A model generated the notes under the pieces. That model did not search any database, was not told the DNA's origin, and worked only from the letters and a program-made list of their open reading frames with translations. A program made the translations under genes and the position numbers. From Litsea cubeba (lineage: Eukaryota; Streptophyta; Magnoliopsida; Laurales; Lauraceae), in contig CM022949.1 in the NCBI GenBank assembly GCA_012931725.1, positions 48,168,464-48,232,463 of the forward strand: DNA of 64,000 nt, written 5' to 3'. This document shows, one piece after another, positions 46,945-56,248 of the stretch (its first letter is position 1; each line of letters starts with the position of its first letter).

Positions 46945-47130
46945 AAAGAGGGGGCCACGTGGATCGGGATTGGGGATGAATCAAGAGTTCCGATCATCCT
47001 TTTCTTTTTCTTCTATTGATGCGCAGAACCGCGAGCAAGAGGGGGCCACGCTGATTGAGATTGGGGATGAATCAAGAGTTTCGATCCTCTATTTCTTCTT
47101 TTTCTATTGACGCGCAGAACCGCGAGCAAG
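46945..47130 (+). repeat. About 92-bp tandem duplication
   Basis: GGGGGCCACG and GATTGGGGATGAATCAAGAG occur twice, each followed by a T-rich run and GCGCAGAACCGCGAGCAAG. Confidence 0.8.
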
Positions 47131-47945
47131 CAGATACTTGCTGATGTACACGTCAGATCCGATCACCCCTTCTCTGACCCTTTGAAGATCCGATCCGTCG
47201 GATCTCCGACGATCACGCCAAATATCTTTGATACCGGTTTGTGTAGTGTGTAGCCCACTGCACCAAGATCTCTGGCAAGAGGGGGAGTGAGAGATGGCGG
47301 AGAAGGAGAGGAAGAGGGAGCAGAGAGACGGGAAGCGGGGAGGAGAAAGAGAACAAGAGAGAAGCAGGGAGAGAAAAAAGAGAGAGTAGAACAATCCAAC
47401 CCTACAAACTCGTTGCAGAAGAGGGATATTATAAAATCTTAAATTTTAAATTTCAAAATTTTATGCCTAAAAATGGTTTAAAGGGCAATTTAGTCTTGAA
47501 AAATGAGAACATGTGGGCGCGGGGACCTATGGCTGCAAACAGTCTAGCTGAATGGACCATAGGCCTTAAAAAGTATTTCTTTGGACCGGAGGCTGGAAAC
47601 ATCGACTTATAGGGACCTTTCGCTAATTTTGCCTTAGTATAATTACCCTCATTAACCCCTATTAATTAGTATAAGTAGATATTATATAATATAATTAGAA
47701 CAATTCAAATATAAGTGAGGGCCTACAAGGAGCGGGGCCTCACATAAGAGAAATAAACTTCTGTATGTAACTAATCACAAATATATAAATATAAGAACAC
47801 ATTGAACCCATGCTGCTCCAAAATACGGCCCGGACAGCATGGGTTCAATTTATTCTTATCAAGTTTTATATTAATTTTTTTTCTTTTCACCCAATGAATT
47901 ATCTTTTCTTTATGTAACTAATCACAAATATATAAATATAAGAAG

Positions 47946-48167
47946 AGAGTTGGGAGCCCTAAGTCGTGCACTATTGCATTGTCATCCAATTGCAGGAGAT
48001 CCGTGTAGGCTTTATCTGTCAAGAACTTGCATAGATCTCCGGTCGCGCATCAGAGTAATCTACATCCCGATCCTTCATACCCGTCATAGATCTGTTCCCT
48101 TCTCTTTCTTTTCTACCTTCCCCTTCCCCCTCCCCTCTCTTTGTTTTTGTCTCAGGCCAAACTCCAA

Positions 48168-48203
<36 letters not shown>

Positions 48204-48711
48204 TTTTGAACAAGTTCAATCCACTACTTCTCACTCTCTCTCCTCTCTCTTCCTGGCCTATGTTTTTCTCTTCTTATCATTATGATTTGATTAATATGAT
48301 ATGTTTGTTTATGTATTTTTTGATGAGCAAGTTCTTTGGTGGTTCATCTTTTGCTACTAGATATTAACATTTAAGTAACTCTGATATTGAAAGAATATGT
48401 TTTAACTCAAGAGAAATGATACCAACATTCCGTAGCTCATAGTAGCCGAGACCCGTGAATAATGTGATTCACTAGCATTAATGTTCCCGTTGTAGAGATG
48501 AAGGCTGCCCTGGCTAGAAATAGCTGTTCATTCCACCCTTTGCATGGGCGATGTTCTTAATTAGTTGTTGCTCTTGAACATAGAAAATTCAAATGCAAAA
48601 ACTGCAAGCCATCTCCAAGACAAATTCTTGATATGGACTGTGATAGTAGTAATTGGAGAAAGATCTCTGAGATTTAGAGAGAGTAGTAATTGGAGATAGA
48701 TCTCTGAGATT

Positions 48712-48712
<1 letters not shown>
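47946..48712. other. Gene-free stretch with (CT)n microsatellite
   Basis: A CT run of about 15 units lies at 48171-48201 inside a C/T-rich block (48100-48260). No gene. Confidence 0.5.

Positions 48713-48751
<39 letters not shown>
48713..48751 (+). repeat. (AG)n microsatellite
   Basis: About 19 AG units, preceded by a short direct repeat GATCTCTGAGATTTAGAGAG (two copies, about 48661 and 48700). Confidence 0.9.
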
Positions 48752-48754
<3 letters not shown>

Positions 48755-48984
48755 GGGGATAGGCCGCCAATGGACTATTTCTAAAAAACTGATTCTCAAA
48801 AAGAGCTCCCTAAAATACAGCCGCCGTGCTTAAGATATAGATTGTTCTGAATATAGATTCTTTCATTTACTCTATTGTAATAGTGATCTCATCAATTAAT
48901 TTCTAACTTCTTGTAGTAGAACACATGACTAGGCAAAAATAATTACTAAAGAATGGCCCCCAATTACCAAGATTCCTAAAGGCG

Positions 48985-49170
48985 GAACCCATGTTCACAA
49001 TCGCAAATGGTGGCCCCACTTTGTAATTCTTAAAGGTGTGTCACGAGTTCCCAATAAAAAATAGTGGCCCTTATTCCAATTCCTATAAAGGTGACCCATA
49101 TTGTAAATCCGTTAAAGGTGGCCCATGTTTGAATTCCTAAAAGTGGGTTCACTGCTGCAAGTCTTAAAGT
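48985..49170 (+). repeat. Degenerate GTGGCCC minirepeats
   Basis: AATTCCTAAAGGTGG(C)CCCAT-like units recur about six times at 30-40 bp spacing. No coding sequence. Confidence 0.6.
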
Positions 49171-49224
49171 GGGTCCCATGTACGACGATTCTTACATTGG
49201 TTGTAATTCCTACTACAAGTGGTT

Positions 49225-49247
49225 GGGGGGGGGGGGGGGGGGGGGGG
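49225..49247 (+). repeat. G23 homopolymer
   Basis: An uninterrupted run of 23 G. Such runs are prone to sequencing and assembly length error. Confidence 0.9.
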
Positions 49248-50476
49248 TGCTCGATGTTAAAAATCGGCCAATACCGGTACCGATAATCTAATGAGACTCG
49301 GAGTCAGTTGCAGTTTTGGCAAAAATGGGCAAAATACTTATCGGCCGATATACAAACAATATTGGTCAAATCGATATATTGGCCGATGAACAGTGCCCTC
49401 TTACACCCTTTCTTCTCCAATCTCTGACACAGAGGGCTGAGGAGATAAAAAGAGAATAAGAAAAACAGTAGATAAAGAAAGAGATAGGGTGGGAGGAAGG
49501 AGGAGACAAGGGATTCGGGAGTATACCGGGAGGCCGGAGTTACATTCGCCGGGGTCAGGAGCCGGGGTTGCAACAAGTGTCCGGGTTCACAACACGCTTT
49601 CCTCCATCTTCCTCCTCTTCCTTTCCCATTTCCTTTCCATTCCCCTTTCCTCTCTTCCATTTTTTTTCCTTTGCTTTCGATAATGATGAAAAAAGGTAGG
49701 AATTAAGGAAAAACCCCCTTTTGTCTCTTATTCTTTTTTAATTTATAACTTACAAGTTACAACATTTATGTAACTTAAAAATTTTGCCAATCCATGGCTC
49801 CACAGTGAGGCCCACTTATAAAAAATAAAAGCCTCTCAAAACAACTGTCCTTCTTTTATATGGGTTCTGGACAAGTATCACTCTAATAATAGATTGGCTA
49901 CGGTCAGATTGATGAATTGATCAATTATTAAAAATAAATAAATCTAATAATATCACATCTCCAATTAAAGTGGAATTTGGCCAAAACCCATATAGGAGGA
50001 GGACAATTATTTTTAGCAATTTAAATTTTTTGTAAGTGGGGCTCACTATCAAGTATGAACCCTACAAAGATTCTAAGATATCCTTATGCTTTTTTTTTTT
50101 ATTGTATCTTATTAATAAGGTTCACTTAAGAAATCTAAACTACTCTAAAACAAATGCCCCCTTTGGAATCTAACTTGTTTTGTGACTTTAGTAGATGACT
50201 AGATCATGAAGTTGTCTATATGAATAGGCTAATGATCAATTATTGTAATAATGTAACATGACTGATGTAATTGTGGGCCTAACTTCAATTGGAGTGAAAC
50301 TTTTTAGAAAGCTAATATAAGAGGTGATAGTTCTTTTGAATGGTTTAGATTTAAAATATGGGCTACATTAATGGATTTATAAATTATAAGGACAAACACA
50401 AATATTAAACTTGTCATATTTAATCATTACAGATTAAACAAAGATACAGGTTGCTAGGGGACTGATATTTTGGTTT
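49248..50476. other. Gene-free stretch
   Basis: Near 49255-49385 it has CGGCCAATACCGGTACCGAT and ATCGGCCGATAT words, probably part of an old transposon. No gene. Confidence 0.4.
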
Positions 50477-50481
50477 ATAGT

Positions 50482-51021
50482 CGATGAGTCAGGCCCAAAT
50501 GACCCAACCCATGAGGATGAGTCAGGTCAAAATAGCCCAATGAGCCAAGGTCCAAATCAGTGGAAGCCCGATTGATCCGTTCAGGTCCGGGTCCAGATCC
50601 ACATAACTTGGCCAAGTCAAGGCAGCCACGTCGCTTCGGAAGCAGTCCCGCTTTTACCAGGTCCTGCGGAGAATATCTCACCTGCCTTGTCCAGCACGAG
50701 GGCAGTTCGAAGGCTCCATTCAAGCAGGGCAAACGTTGCTGAAGAGTCGTCCCCATCTGTTAGGGGAGGACTATAAATCGAGGAGCCCCACCAGTACTTA
50801 GGGGGCAATTGATATCTTCCCATTTTTCTACTCTTGTATTCTCCTAGCCTGTAATCCCTACTCATTGGGAAAAGTAAAATACCAATAGGCAACCTCTGCC
50901 TTTATGAAGTGGATGTAGGTCACACAGACCGAACCACTATAAATTCCTTTTCTCTCTCTCATTTTTTTATCGCATTTATTACTTGACCGGTGGTGTCCGA
51001 AACCCAATTTTGCCATCATCA
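50482..51021 (+). repeat. 5' LTR
   Basis: Starts (C)GATGAGTCAGGCCC, where the 3' copy has TGATGAGTC, and ends GCCATCATCA. A 3' U5-like stretch with TATAAATTCC lies near 50940. A 60-codon frame on each strand within it is not a gene. Confidence 0.92.
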
Positions 51022-51022
51022 G

Positions 51023-51040
51023 TTTGGCGCCGTCTGTGGG
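51023..51040 (+). promoter_or_regulatory. Primer binding site
   Basis: TTTGGCGCCGTCTGTGGGG directly follows the 5' LTR. TTGGCGCCGTCTGTGGG is a common start of internal regions in plant gypsy elements of the Tat group. The cognate tRNA was not determined. Confidence 0.7.
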
Positions 51041-51206
51041 GATGAAAACAAAGCTAAAGTTCTCACTTTACACATCTTCTTCAGAAATTATGGTGATCAC
51101 CACGTGATCAGCAAGCCGACTGGAGGATAACCCCCAGTGAGAGGGCGAGGGTAACCCTCCACCAATCAGTCCTACCCCGAATGCTCCTGCTCCCACTCCT
51201 CAGCAG

Positions 51207-52460
51207 ATGTTGGAGACCATGCAACAGCTGGTAGTTCAAAACTAGCAGATCTTACAAGTCATGCTCACGGGGCAAGGAGGAGCACAATTTGGAGGAGTAC
51301 CACAAGGAGCATCGCGCCATGGAATTCCAAGAGCTCCACACCGGGGAGCTCCCCATCTGGGCGCCCATCCTCAGGGCGGCGCCCAGGGAGTTCCCCAGGG
51401 CGCCCATCCTCCGGGCGGCGCCCAGGGAGCTCCCCATCTGGGCGCCCATCCTCGGGGAGGCGCCCAGGGAGTTCCCCAAGGAGTTCCCCGGGGCGCCCCT
51501 CGTGGAGTTCCCGGTGGAGCCCAGCTTGGAGGACTTCTACCTCTTCCTCCTTCTTCTAATGGAGAGGATCCTCATTTCTAAGAAGGGGAGAGTGAAAACC
51601 AAAGCATGGAGGAGGGAAGTTATTTTCGTGACCCATCCAGGGAAGCTCCCAATCCCTGGGACGAAAAGATCAAGGAGATGCAGAACCAGCTGGGAGAAGT
51701 CTACAATGTCATGAAGGCGAAGGCACCGGAGACAATGGATCACCTAGCCGGGCGAACGGACACACCGTTCAAGCCCGATGTGGTGAACTACCCGCTTCCC
51801 CGAAAGTTCAAGATGCCGTCCATGGAGACCTTTGATGGAAGAAAGGATCCATTGGACCATCTGGATACGTACAAAACCAAAATGCAGCTGCATAATATCC
51901 CTGACGAGATTATGTGTAGGGCATTCCCAACCACACTGAAGGGTTCCACCCGGCAGTGGTTTGCCAATCTCGCCCCAGCCTCCATCTTTGCGGAATTGAG
52001 CAAGTCCTTCGTGTCACATTTCATCGGAGGACGCCGCCACTAGAAGCCTGCCACACACCTGCTCAGCATAAAGCAGGATACAAATGAAAGCCTCAGGAGT
52101 TACCTCACTCGTTTTAACGAGGAGGTACTTCAAATTGAAGAGCCCGATGACAAGGTGTCCATGACAGCCTTCCTCGGAGGTCTCCGTTCATCGAGATTCC
52201 TTTTCTCAGTGATGAAACGCCGGCCAAAAAGCATGCCGGAGCTACTAGCAGAGGCTCAGAAGTATATAAATGTTGAAGATACCACAAGAGACAGGTGAGG
52301 GGAGTCCTCCAGAGCAGTCGACAACGGGAAGGGCCGAGACAGAGAGGAAAGGAAGGATACAAGCAACAAGCGAAGCAGGACAGAGAGGCTACATTCAGAG
52401 ACCAACTCGGTCCTGCTCTGCAGAGAGACAGACAAGCATTCACTCCTCGCGATGCAGCGG
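51207..52460 (+). pseudogene. Gypsy gag with Gly/Pro-rich N-terminal repeat
   Basis: An initial ATG at 51207 stops at 51243-51245. The frame at 51261-51581 encodes G/A/P/H-rich repeats (GAPHLGAHPQGGAQGVPQGA). A shift then leads to 51606-52043 with the gag domain: MPSMETFDGRKDPLDHLDTY, then MCRAFPTTLKGSTRQWFANL. A TAG at 52041-52043 interrupts it, after which LLSIKQDTNESLRSYLTRFN and FLGGLRSSRFLFSVMKRRP continue in frame to a stop near 52297. No zinc knuckle was recognised. The C-terminus is R/E/Q-rich. Frame shifts plus stops mean no full gag protein. Confidence 0.8.
51340..51530 (+). repeat. GC-rich minirepeats in gag
   Basis: Units built from GGGCGCCCATCCTC, GGGCGGCGCCCAGGGAG and TTCCCC repeat about four times, open in all three plus-strand frames. 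The GGGCGCCCA core also builds the array at 53540-53715. Confidence 0.8.
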
Positions 52461-52599
52461 TTGAATACATTGCCAGGGAACGCGGAACTGTTGAAATGGA
52501 ATTACCAGTAATACCGTAAGAGAGTCAAAGTAGTGAGGGTTTGGGGGCTTGATTTTTTCAACTTTGTTTCGATTAATGTTGTTTAGCACTAAACAATGG

Positions 52600-53345
52600 A
52601 TTAACAAATTTTATCAATGCTACAAAATTGTTAAAAAAAAAGTCCCCTGCCCACTTATCACTCTCAAAGTTGTCCTCGGCATCACCATCATCATCCACAT
52701 CATCAGAGCTGCCACTACAATCATCAAGCACCTCAGTCGGCACGAAGCCTCAGAGGTCAATAACTGGGAAAGCAGTTCTCTCATGTACCGCCCCAATCAC
52801 TGTCTCCACAATGGTCTCTCTGAGCATCACCTTCTCACGGGTCTGTACAAGCTCAGCCTCATTGAGCGAATCCCTCTCGCGGGTCTTCAGAAGCTCACCT
52901 CATTGAGCGAAGCCCTCTCGCGGGTCTTCAAAAGCTCACCTCAATTGAGCGAAGCCCTCTCGTGGGTCTTCAGAAGCTCACCTCATTGAGCGAAGCCCTC
53001 TCGCGGGTATTCAGAAGCTCAGCTTCACTAAGCGAAGCCCTCTCAAGGTCCTTCACAAACTCAGCGTCTGCCTTGGCCGCCCTCTCTTAGGCTGCTAAGA
53101 GTTCGGTCTCAAGCCTGGTCGCCCTCTCGCAGGCTGCCGAAATATCAACCTCGAAAGCCCTTCCAGCTAGGGCAGCCCTCTCCTCAGCCTGAGAAGCAAT
53201 CTCATTTACTGCGCTGCAGCGACTACGCCAGCGCCCGCTGCTGCAGCCTAGGATCTGGAGCATTCTTTCTAGCAAGTTGCGGGCTCATCTTCTTCTTCTG
53301 GGATGACCCATCAGAAGTTACCAAGGGGCAGAGTTCAGATACTCG
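52600..53345 (-). pseudogene. Antisense coiled-coil reading frame, broken
   Basis: Read on the minus strand: SQKKKMSPQLARKNAPD (about 53300-53255), then in a second frame NEIASQAEERAALAGRAFEV and ERATRLETELLAA. After a stop come several copies of a 14-residue unit like ERASLNEAELLKTR, two heptads of a likely coiled coil. An acidic end follows (VPTEVLDDCSGSSDDVDDDG). Three repeat copies lack one base each, shifting the frame. Antisense ORFs in this position are known in Tat-lineage elements; their function is unknown. Confidence 0.55.
52838..53090 (-). repeat. 41/42-bp tandem repeat, about six units
   Basis: Plus-strand unit CGGGTCTTCAGAAGCTCACC followed by TCATTGAGCGAAGCCCTCTCG. Outer units are 42 bp (14 codons on the minus strand). 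Inner ones are 41 bp with a single-base loss at the same place (GAGGCTGAG becoming GAGGTGAG), so the loss was spread by tandem duplication. Confidence 0.85.
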
Positions 53346-53539
53346 GAGTTGGAATTTACATATGCTAAGGGATATATCATGCGCTTCACAGAGGGGGTCT
53401 GGGGGTGTCCCCCGGCGGGGGTCGAGCTGCCCGGTCAGCTCGCGGGGGCCCAGGGGGCAGCACCCCCGAAACAAAAATATCAAAACAGATCTGAAATAGA
53501 AACTGTACTGCCGTACCAGGGGACTCCCTCCTCAGTCCT

Positions 53540-53715
53540 GGGGGCGCCCAGGCCTTCACTCCCCCGGGCGCCCATCACTCCCCCGGGTGCCCAGGCTCCC
53601 CCGGGCGCCCATCACTCCCCCGGGCGCCCAGGCTCCCCTGGGCGCCCAGGCCTTCACTCCCCCGGGCGCCCATCACTCCCCCGGGCGCCCATCTCTCCCC
53701 GGGCGCCCAGGCTTC
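53540..53715 (+). repeat. CCCGGGCGCCCA minisatellite
   Basis: About eight or nine copies of CCCCCGGGCGCCCA separated by TCACTCC or GGCTCC, or the longer GGCCTTCACTC. GC content exceeds 75 percent. SmaI-like CCCGGG and palindromic GGGCGCCC cores give strong folding potential. Confidence 0.85.
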
Positions 53716-53840
53716 TCCGGGTTCCGAAGCTCGCCCAGACCATGATTAAAACCAGAAAAGAGGAAAAAGATTTTGGAGGGAGAAGAGACCTGAATCTACC
53801 AATGCCCCCCTATCAAAAAATTATTTAGGCACGGGGCATT

Positions 53841-53850
53841 GAGGGGCAAA
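53841..53850 (+). promoter_or_regulatory. Polypurine tract (short)
   Basis: GAGGGGCAAA immediately precedes the 3' LTR start TGATGAGTC; mostly purine with one C, in the position expected for plus-strand priming. Confidence 0.55.
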
Positions 53851-54389
53851 TGATGAGTCAGGCCCAAATGACCCAACCCATAAGGATGAGTCAGGTCAGA
53901 ATAGCCCAATGAGCCAAGGTCCAAATCAGTGGAAGCCCGATTGATCCGTTCAGGTCCGGGTCCAGATCCACATAACTTGGCCAAGTCAAGGCAGCCACGT
54001 CGCTTCGGAAGCAGTCCCGCTTTTACCAGGTCCTGCGGAGAATATCTCACCTGCCTCGTCCAGCGCGAGGGCAGTTCGAAGGCTCCATTCAAGCAGGGCA
54101 AACGTTGCTGAAGAGTCGTCCCCATCTGTTAGGGGAGGACTATAAATCGAAGAGCCCCACCAGTACTTAGGGGGCAATTGATATCTTCCCATTTTTCTAC
54201 TCTTGTATTCTCCTAGCCTGTAATCCCTACTCATTGGAAAAGTAAAATACCAATAGGCAACCTCTGCCTTTATGAAGTGGATGTAGGTCACACAGACCGA
54301 ACCACTATAAATTCCTTTTCTCTCTCTCATTTTTTTATCGCATTTATTACTTGACCGGTGGTGTCCGAAACCTAATTTTGGCATCATCA
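53851..54389 (+). repeat. 3' LTR
   Basis: Starts TGATGAGTCAGG and ends GGCATCATCA, followed by the ATAGT duplication. Nearly identical to 50482-51021. Confidence 0.95.
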
Positions 54390-54394
54390 ATAGT

Positions 54395-55436
54395 GTATAC
54401 TAATGGGAAGAAAATATTATTTTATAGCATTTTTCAATATTTTGGATATTTTTCGAATTCTTGGAGGTAAAAGAAAATTCCCAGCAAAGATGTCCTCAAC
54501 AGAGTGTGAACCGCAACTGTTATATTGATTTTTGGAGTCAGCTGATACCGCGACCAATAACGCAGTTTTAAACCATGCGCGGAATAGTCTTTAGCACAAC
54601 CCAATCTCAACATAACCTGGTCTCAGTATAGAATGGGGAACAAAACACCTAAAAATACCATATGGGGCCAAAGTTATACGACCTCATGATGATATAAGCA
54701 CCATAGTAACTTAGAATTTAGAATTTGAAACATATAGAATCAACATATGAACTGTAAAAATGCATAAAGTGCTCTCTAAATTTTAACATATCTTCGATTT
54801 TGGTCTTGGGCTAATCACGGGGCTTTACGCTCATTAAAGGGAATCTACACCCCAGAATTCAGACCCCCCTCCTATCTATGCTGAATTCTTAAAAAATACC
54901 CCAATCGATTATTCATAAGGCTCAATTAACATCCCACACTCGAAATAGGCAAAACAACATGCTAACCCTAGGTAAGAGTCAACTCAATGATGGAGTCAAG
55001 GTTAGGATCACAACATACATTTATAAGTTTCAAATTGAAATTAGGATCACAACATACATTTATAAGTTTCAAATTGAAACTATCGATTGTATAGGTTATA
55101 AATCATGATGCAACAAGGACATTCTGACCGAAAGGTTATCTCAAAATCATGGATGATCTCATTCGTCATATTCAGGACATGATTATAGTAACTGGAAACC
55201 AAGTTAGGGAATAAAATTAATGATGCTCAACTCGGCCCTAGCAGTCTATAGTTTATACTTGCATCTGAAAATCAGAGCATATGAAATGAAACCGAAGGGA
55301 TGTTGATTACAACCCAAAATCATACAAAATGTCCTATACATAACAAAGAGCATGGTAATCATAAAGAGCTCCTACTATCCTACTTTCAGGCGAATCTGAT
55401 AGGCTGGGGTCTTCCAATCCGCATCATCAATATAAA
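54395..55436. other. Gene-free stretch
   Basis: A/T-rich sequence with a 38-bp direct duplication (TTAGGATCACAACATACATT core, about 55003 and 55041). No gene. Confidence 0.45.
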
Positions 55437-56248
55437 CCGTGCACAATCTATTCCTCGCTGTAAATTATCACTGTCCTAAATCCAAATACACATCCAGATT
55501 ATGTAGGCCCTTCGATTAATCTTGCAGATGTGGCACCCATTGACTTTATTTATGCCAAGATTTAGATAATTTCGAAGCCCTTAAAACAATGCCCCTATGC
55601 ACACACATACACACATGTCTGCATATAAGGGCAATATATGTTAGAAAAATGTTTAGCGCTTAATGTTTTGGGAAAGTTTCAAAAAAGGCTTTAAGTTTTT
55701 ACCTAATTTAAAAAAAGGATAAAGTTTTAAAACTTTTCAAAGTTTTCCAAGAAGTTTTCAATTAAGGACATCCATCCATTTAAATCTATTTTCTAGTAAC
55801 TTTTTTATTTTTATTTTTATAAAATACCCAAATTACCCTTCATTGAAATAAAACTCTAATTCACTTCCTCTATATTCCCCTTATTTCCTTCAGTAACATC
55901 CTCACCATGATCAAGGACAACTAATGTTCCCAAGAGGATCGGCTGCATTTAGTGGTTGCCGAAACCATGTCATGGCTTTAAGGAAAGGGTAATTTGGGTC
56001 TTTTCAAAATATTGAGAGAAAGAGTCGCCAGAAAATTCCTTTAAATGACCGAATGTGCTTAATTGAAAACTTATGGACTAATTTGAAAAGTTTTGAAACT
56101 TGTGTTCTTTTTTGGAATAAGGCAAAAACTTAAGGCCTTATTTGAAAAATTTCCTAATTTTTTTAGGGTACTCAGTTGAAATAAAAAAAAAATAATATAA
56201 AAGGCAAATAGAAGTTTTCAATTAGATTCTTATGCAATCATAATAAGA
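55437..56248 (+). repeat. Interspersed repeat, copy 2 (partner at 22700), split by a MITE
   Basis: Shared words with 22700-22965 are CACAATCTATTCCTC, GGCCCTTCGATT, AATCTTGCAGATGTGG, ACTCAGTTGA and ATTCTTATGCAATCATAATA. The match is interrupted between about 55560 and 56160, mostly by the element at 55671-56154, and ends at the Helitron junction at 56248. Confidence 0.6.
55671..56154. mobile_element. MULE-like MITE, 484 bp
   Basis: Left end GGAAAGTTTCAAAAAAGGCT and reverse complement of the right end GGAAATTTTTCAAATAAGGC match over about 45-50 bp with scattered differences; both continue into TTAAGTTTTT. The flanks TAATGTTTTG (55661-55670) and TAATTTTTTT (56155-56164) agree at 8 of 10 positions, a plausible decayed 9-10-bp duplication. 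Non-coding. Confidence 0.65.

Larger units (their letters stand above)
45423..47633. mobile_element. MULE-like element, 2.2 kb, exact 9-bp duplication
   Basis: Flanked by TTAGTATAA on both sides (45414-45422 and 47634-47642). Copy A of the surrounding repeat shows the uninterrupted site. The ends are imperfectly inverted: GGGCATTCGAGACAGGTCCCT at the left against GGCAAAATTAGCGAAAGGTCCCT (reverse complement of the right). The interior has no transposase. It has AT-rich minirepeats, two tandem duplications and a GC-richer segment near 47000-47390. Confidence 0.8.
45289..47945 (+). mobile_element. Helitron-like hairpin repeat, copy B, split by a MULE-like insertion
   Basis: The first part (45289-45422) begins TCTATCTATCTACATTATAA and matches copy A. 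The match resumes after 47643 (TTACCCTCATTAACCCCTAT) and continues through a perfect 15-bp stem ATTGAACCCATGCTG (47801-47815) / CAGCATGGGTTCAAT (47835-47849). The intervening 2.2 kb is the element at 45423-47633. Confidence 0.6.
50482..54389 (+). mobile_element. Complete, young, non-autonomous LTR retrotransposon
   Basis: Two LTRs of 540 and 539 bp in direct orientation enclose 2.8 kb. A 5-bp duplication ATAGT flanks the whole (50477-50481, 54390-54394). By eye the LTRs differ at about 8 substitutions and one 1-bp indel. The internal part encodes a gypsy-type gag and, on the other strand, a coiled-coil frame. Protease, RT and integrase are absent, so mobilisation would need a partner. The antisense frame between gag and the 3' LTR suggests the Tat lineage (inference). 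Confidence 0.92.

Noticed and set aside
50560..50892. Frames duplicated at 53929-54390
   Set aside because: They are within the two LTRs; duplication reflects LTR identity, not gene duplication.
53349..53828. 159-codon GC-rich frame as a gene
   Set aside because: Runs through the CCCGGGCGCCCA minisatellite, which is open in several frames; antisense of the coiled-coil region.
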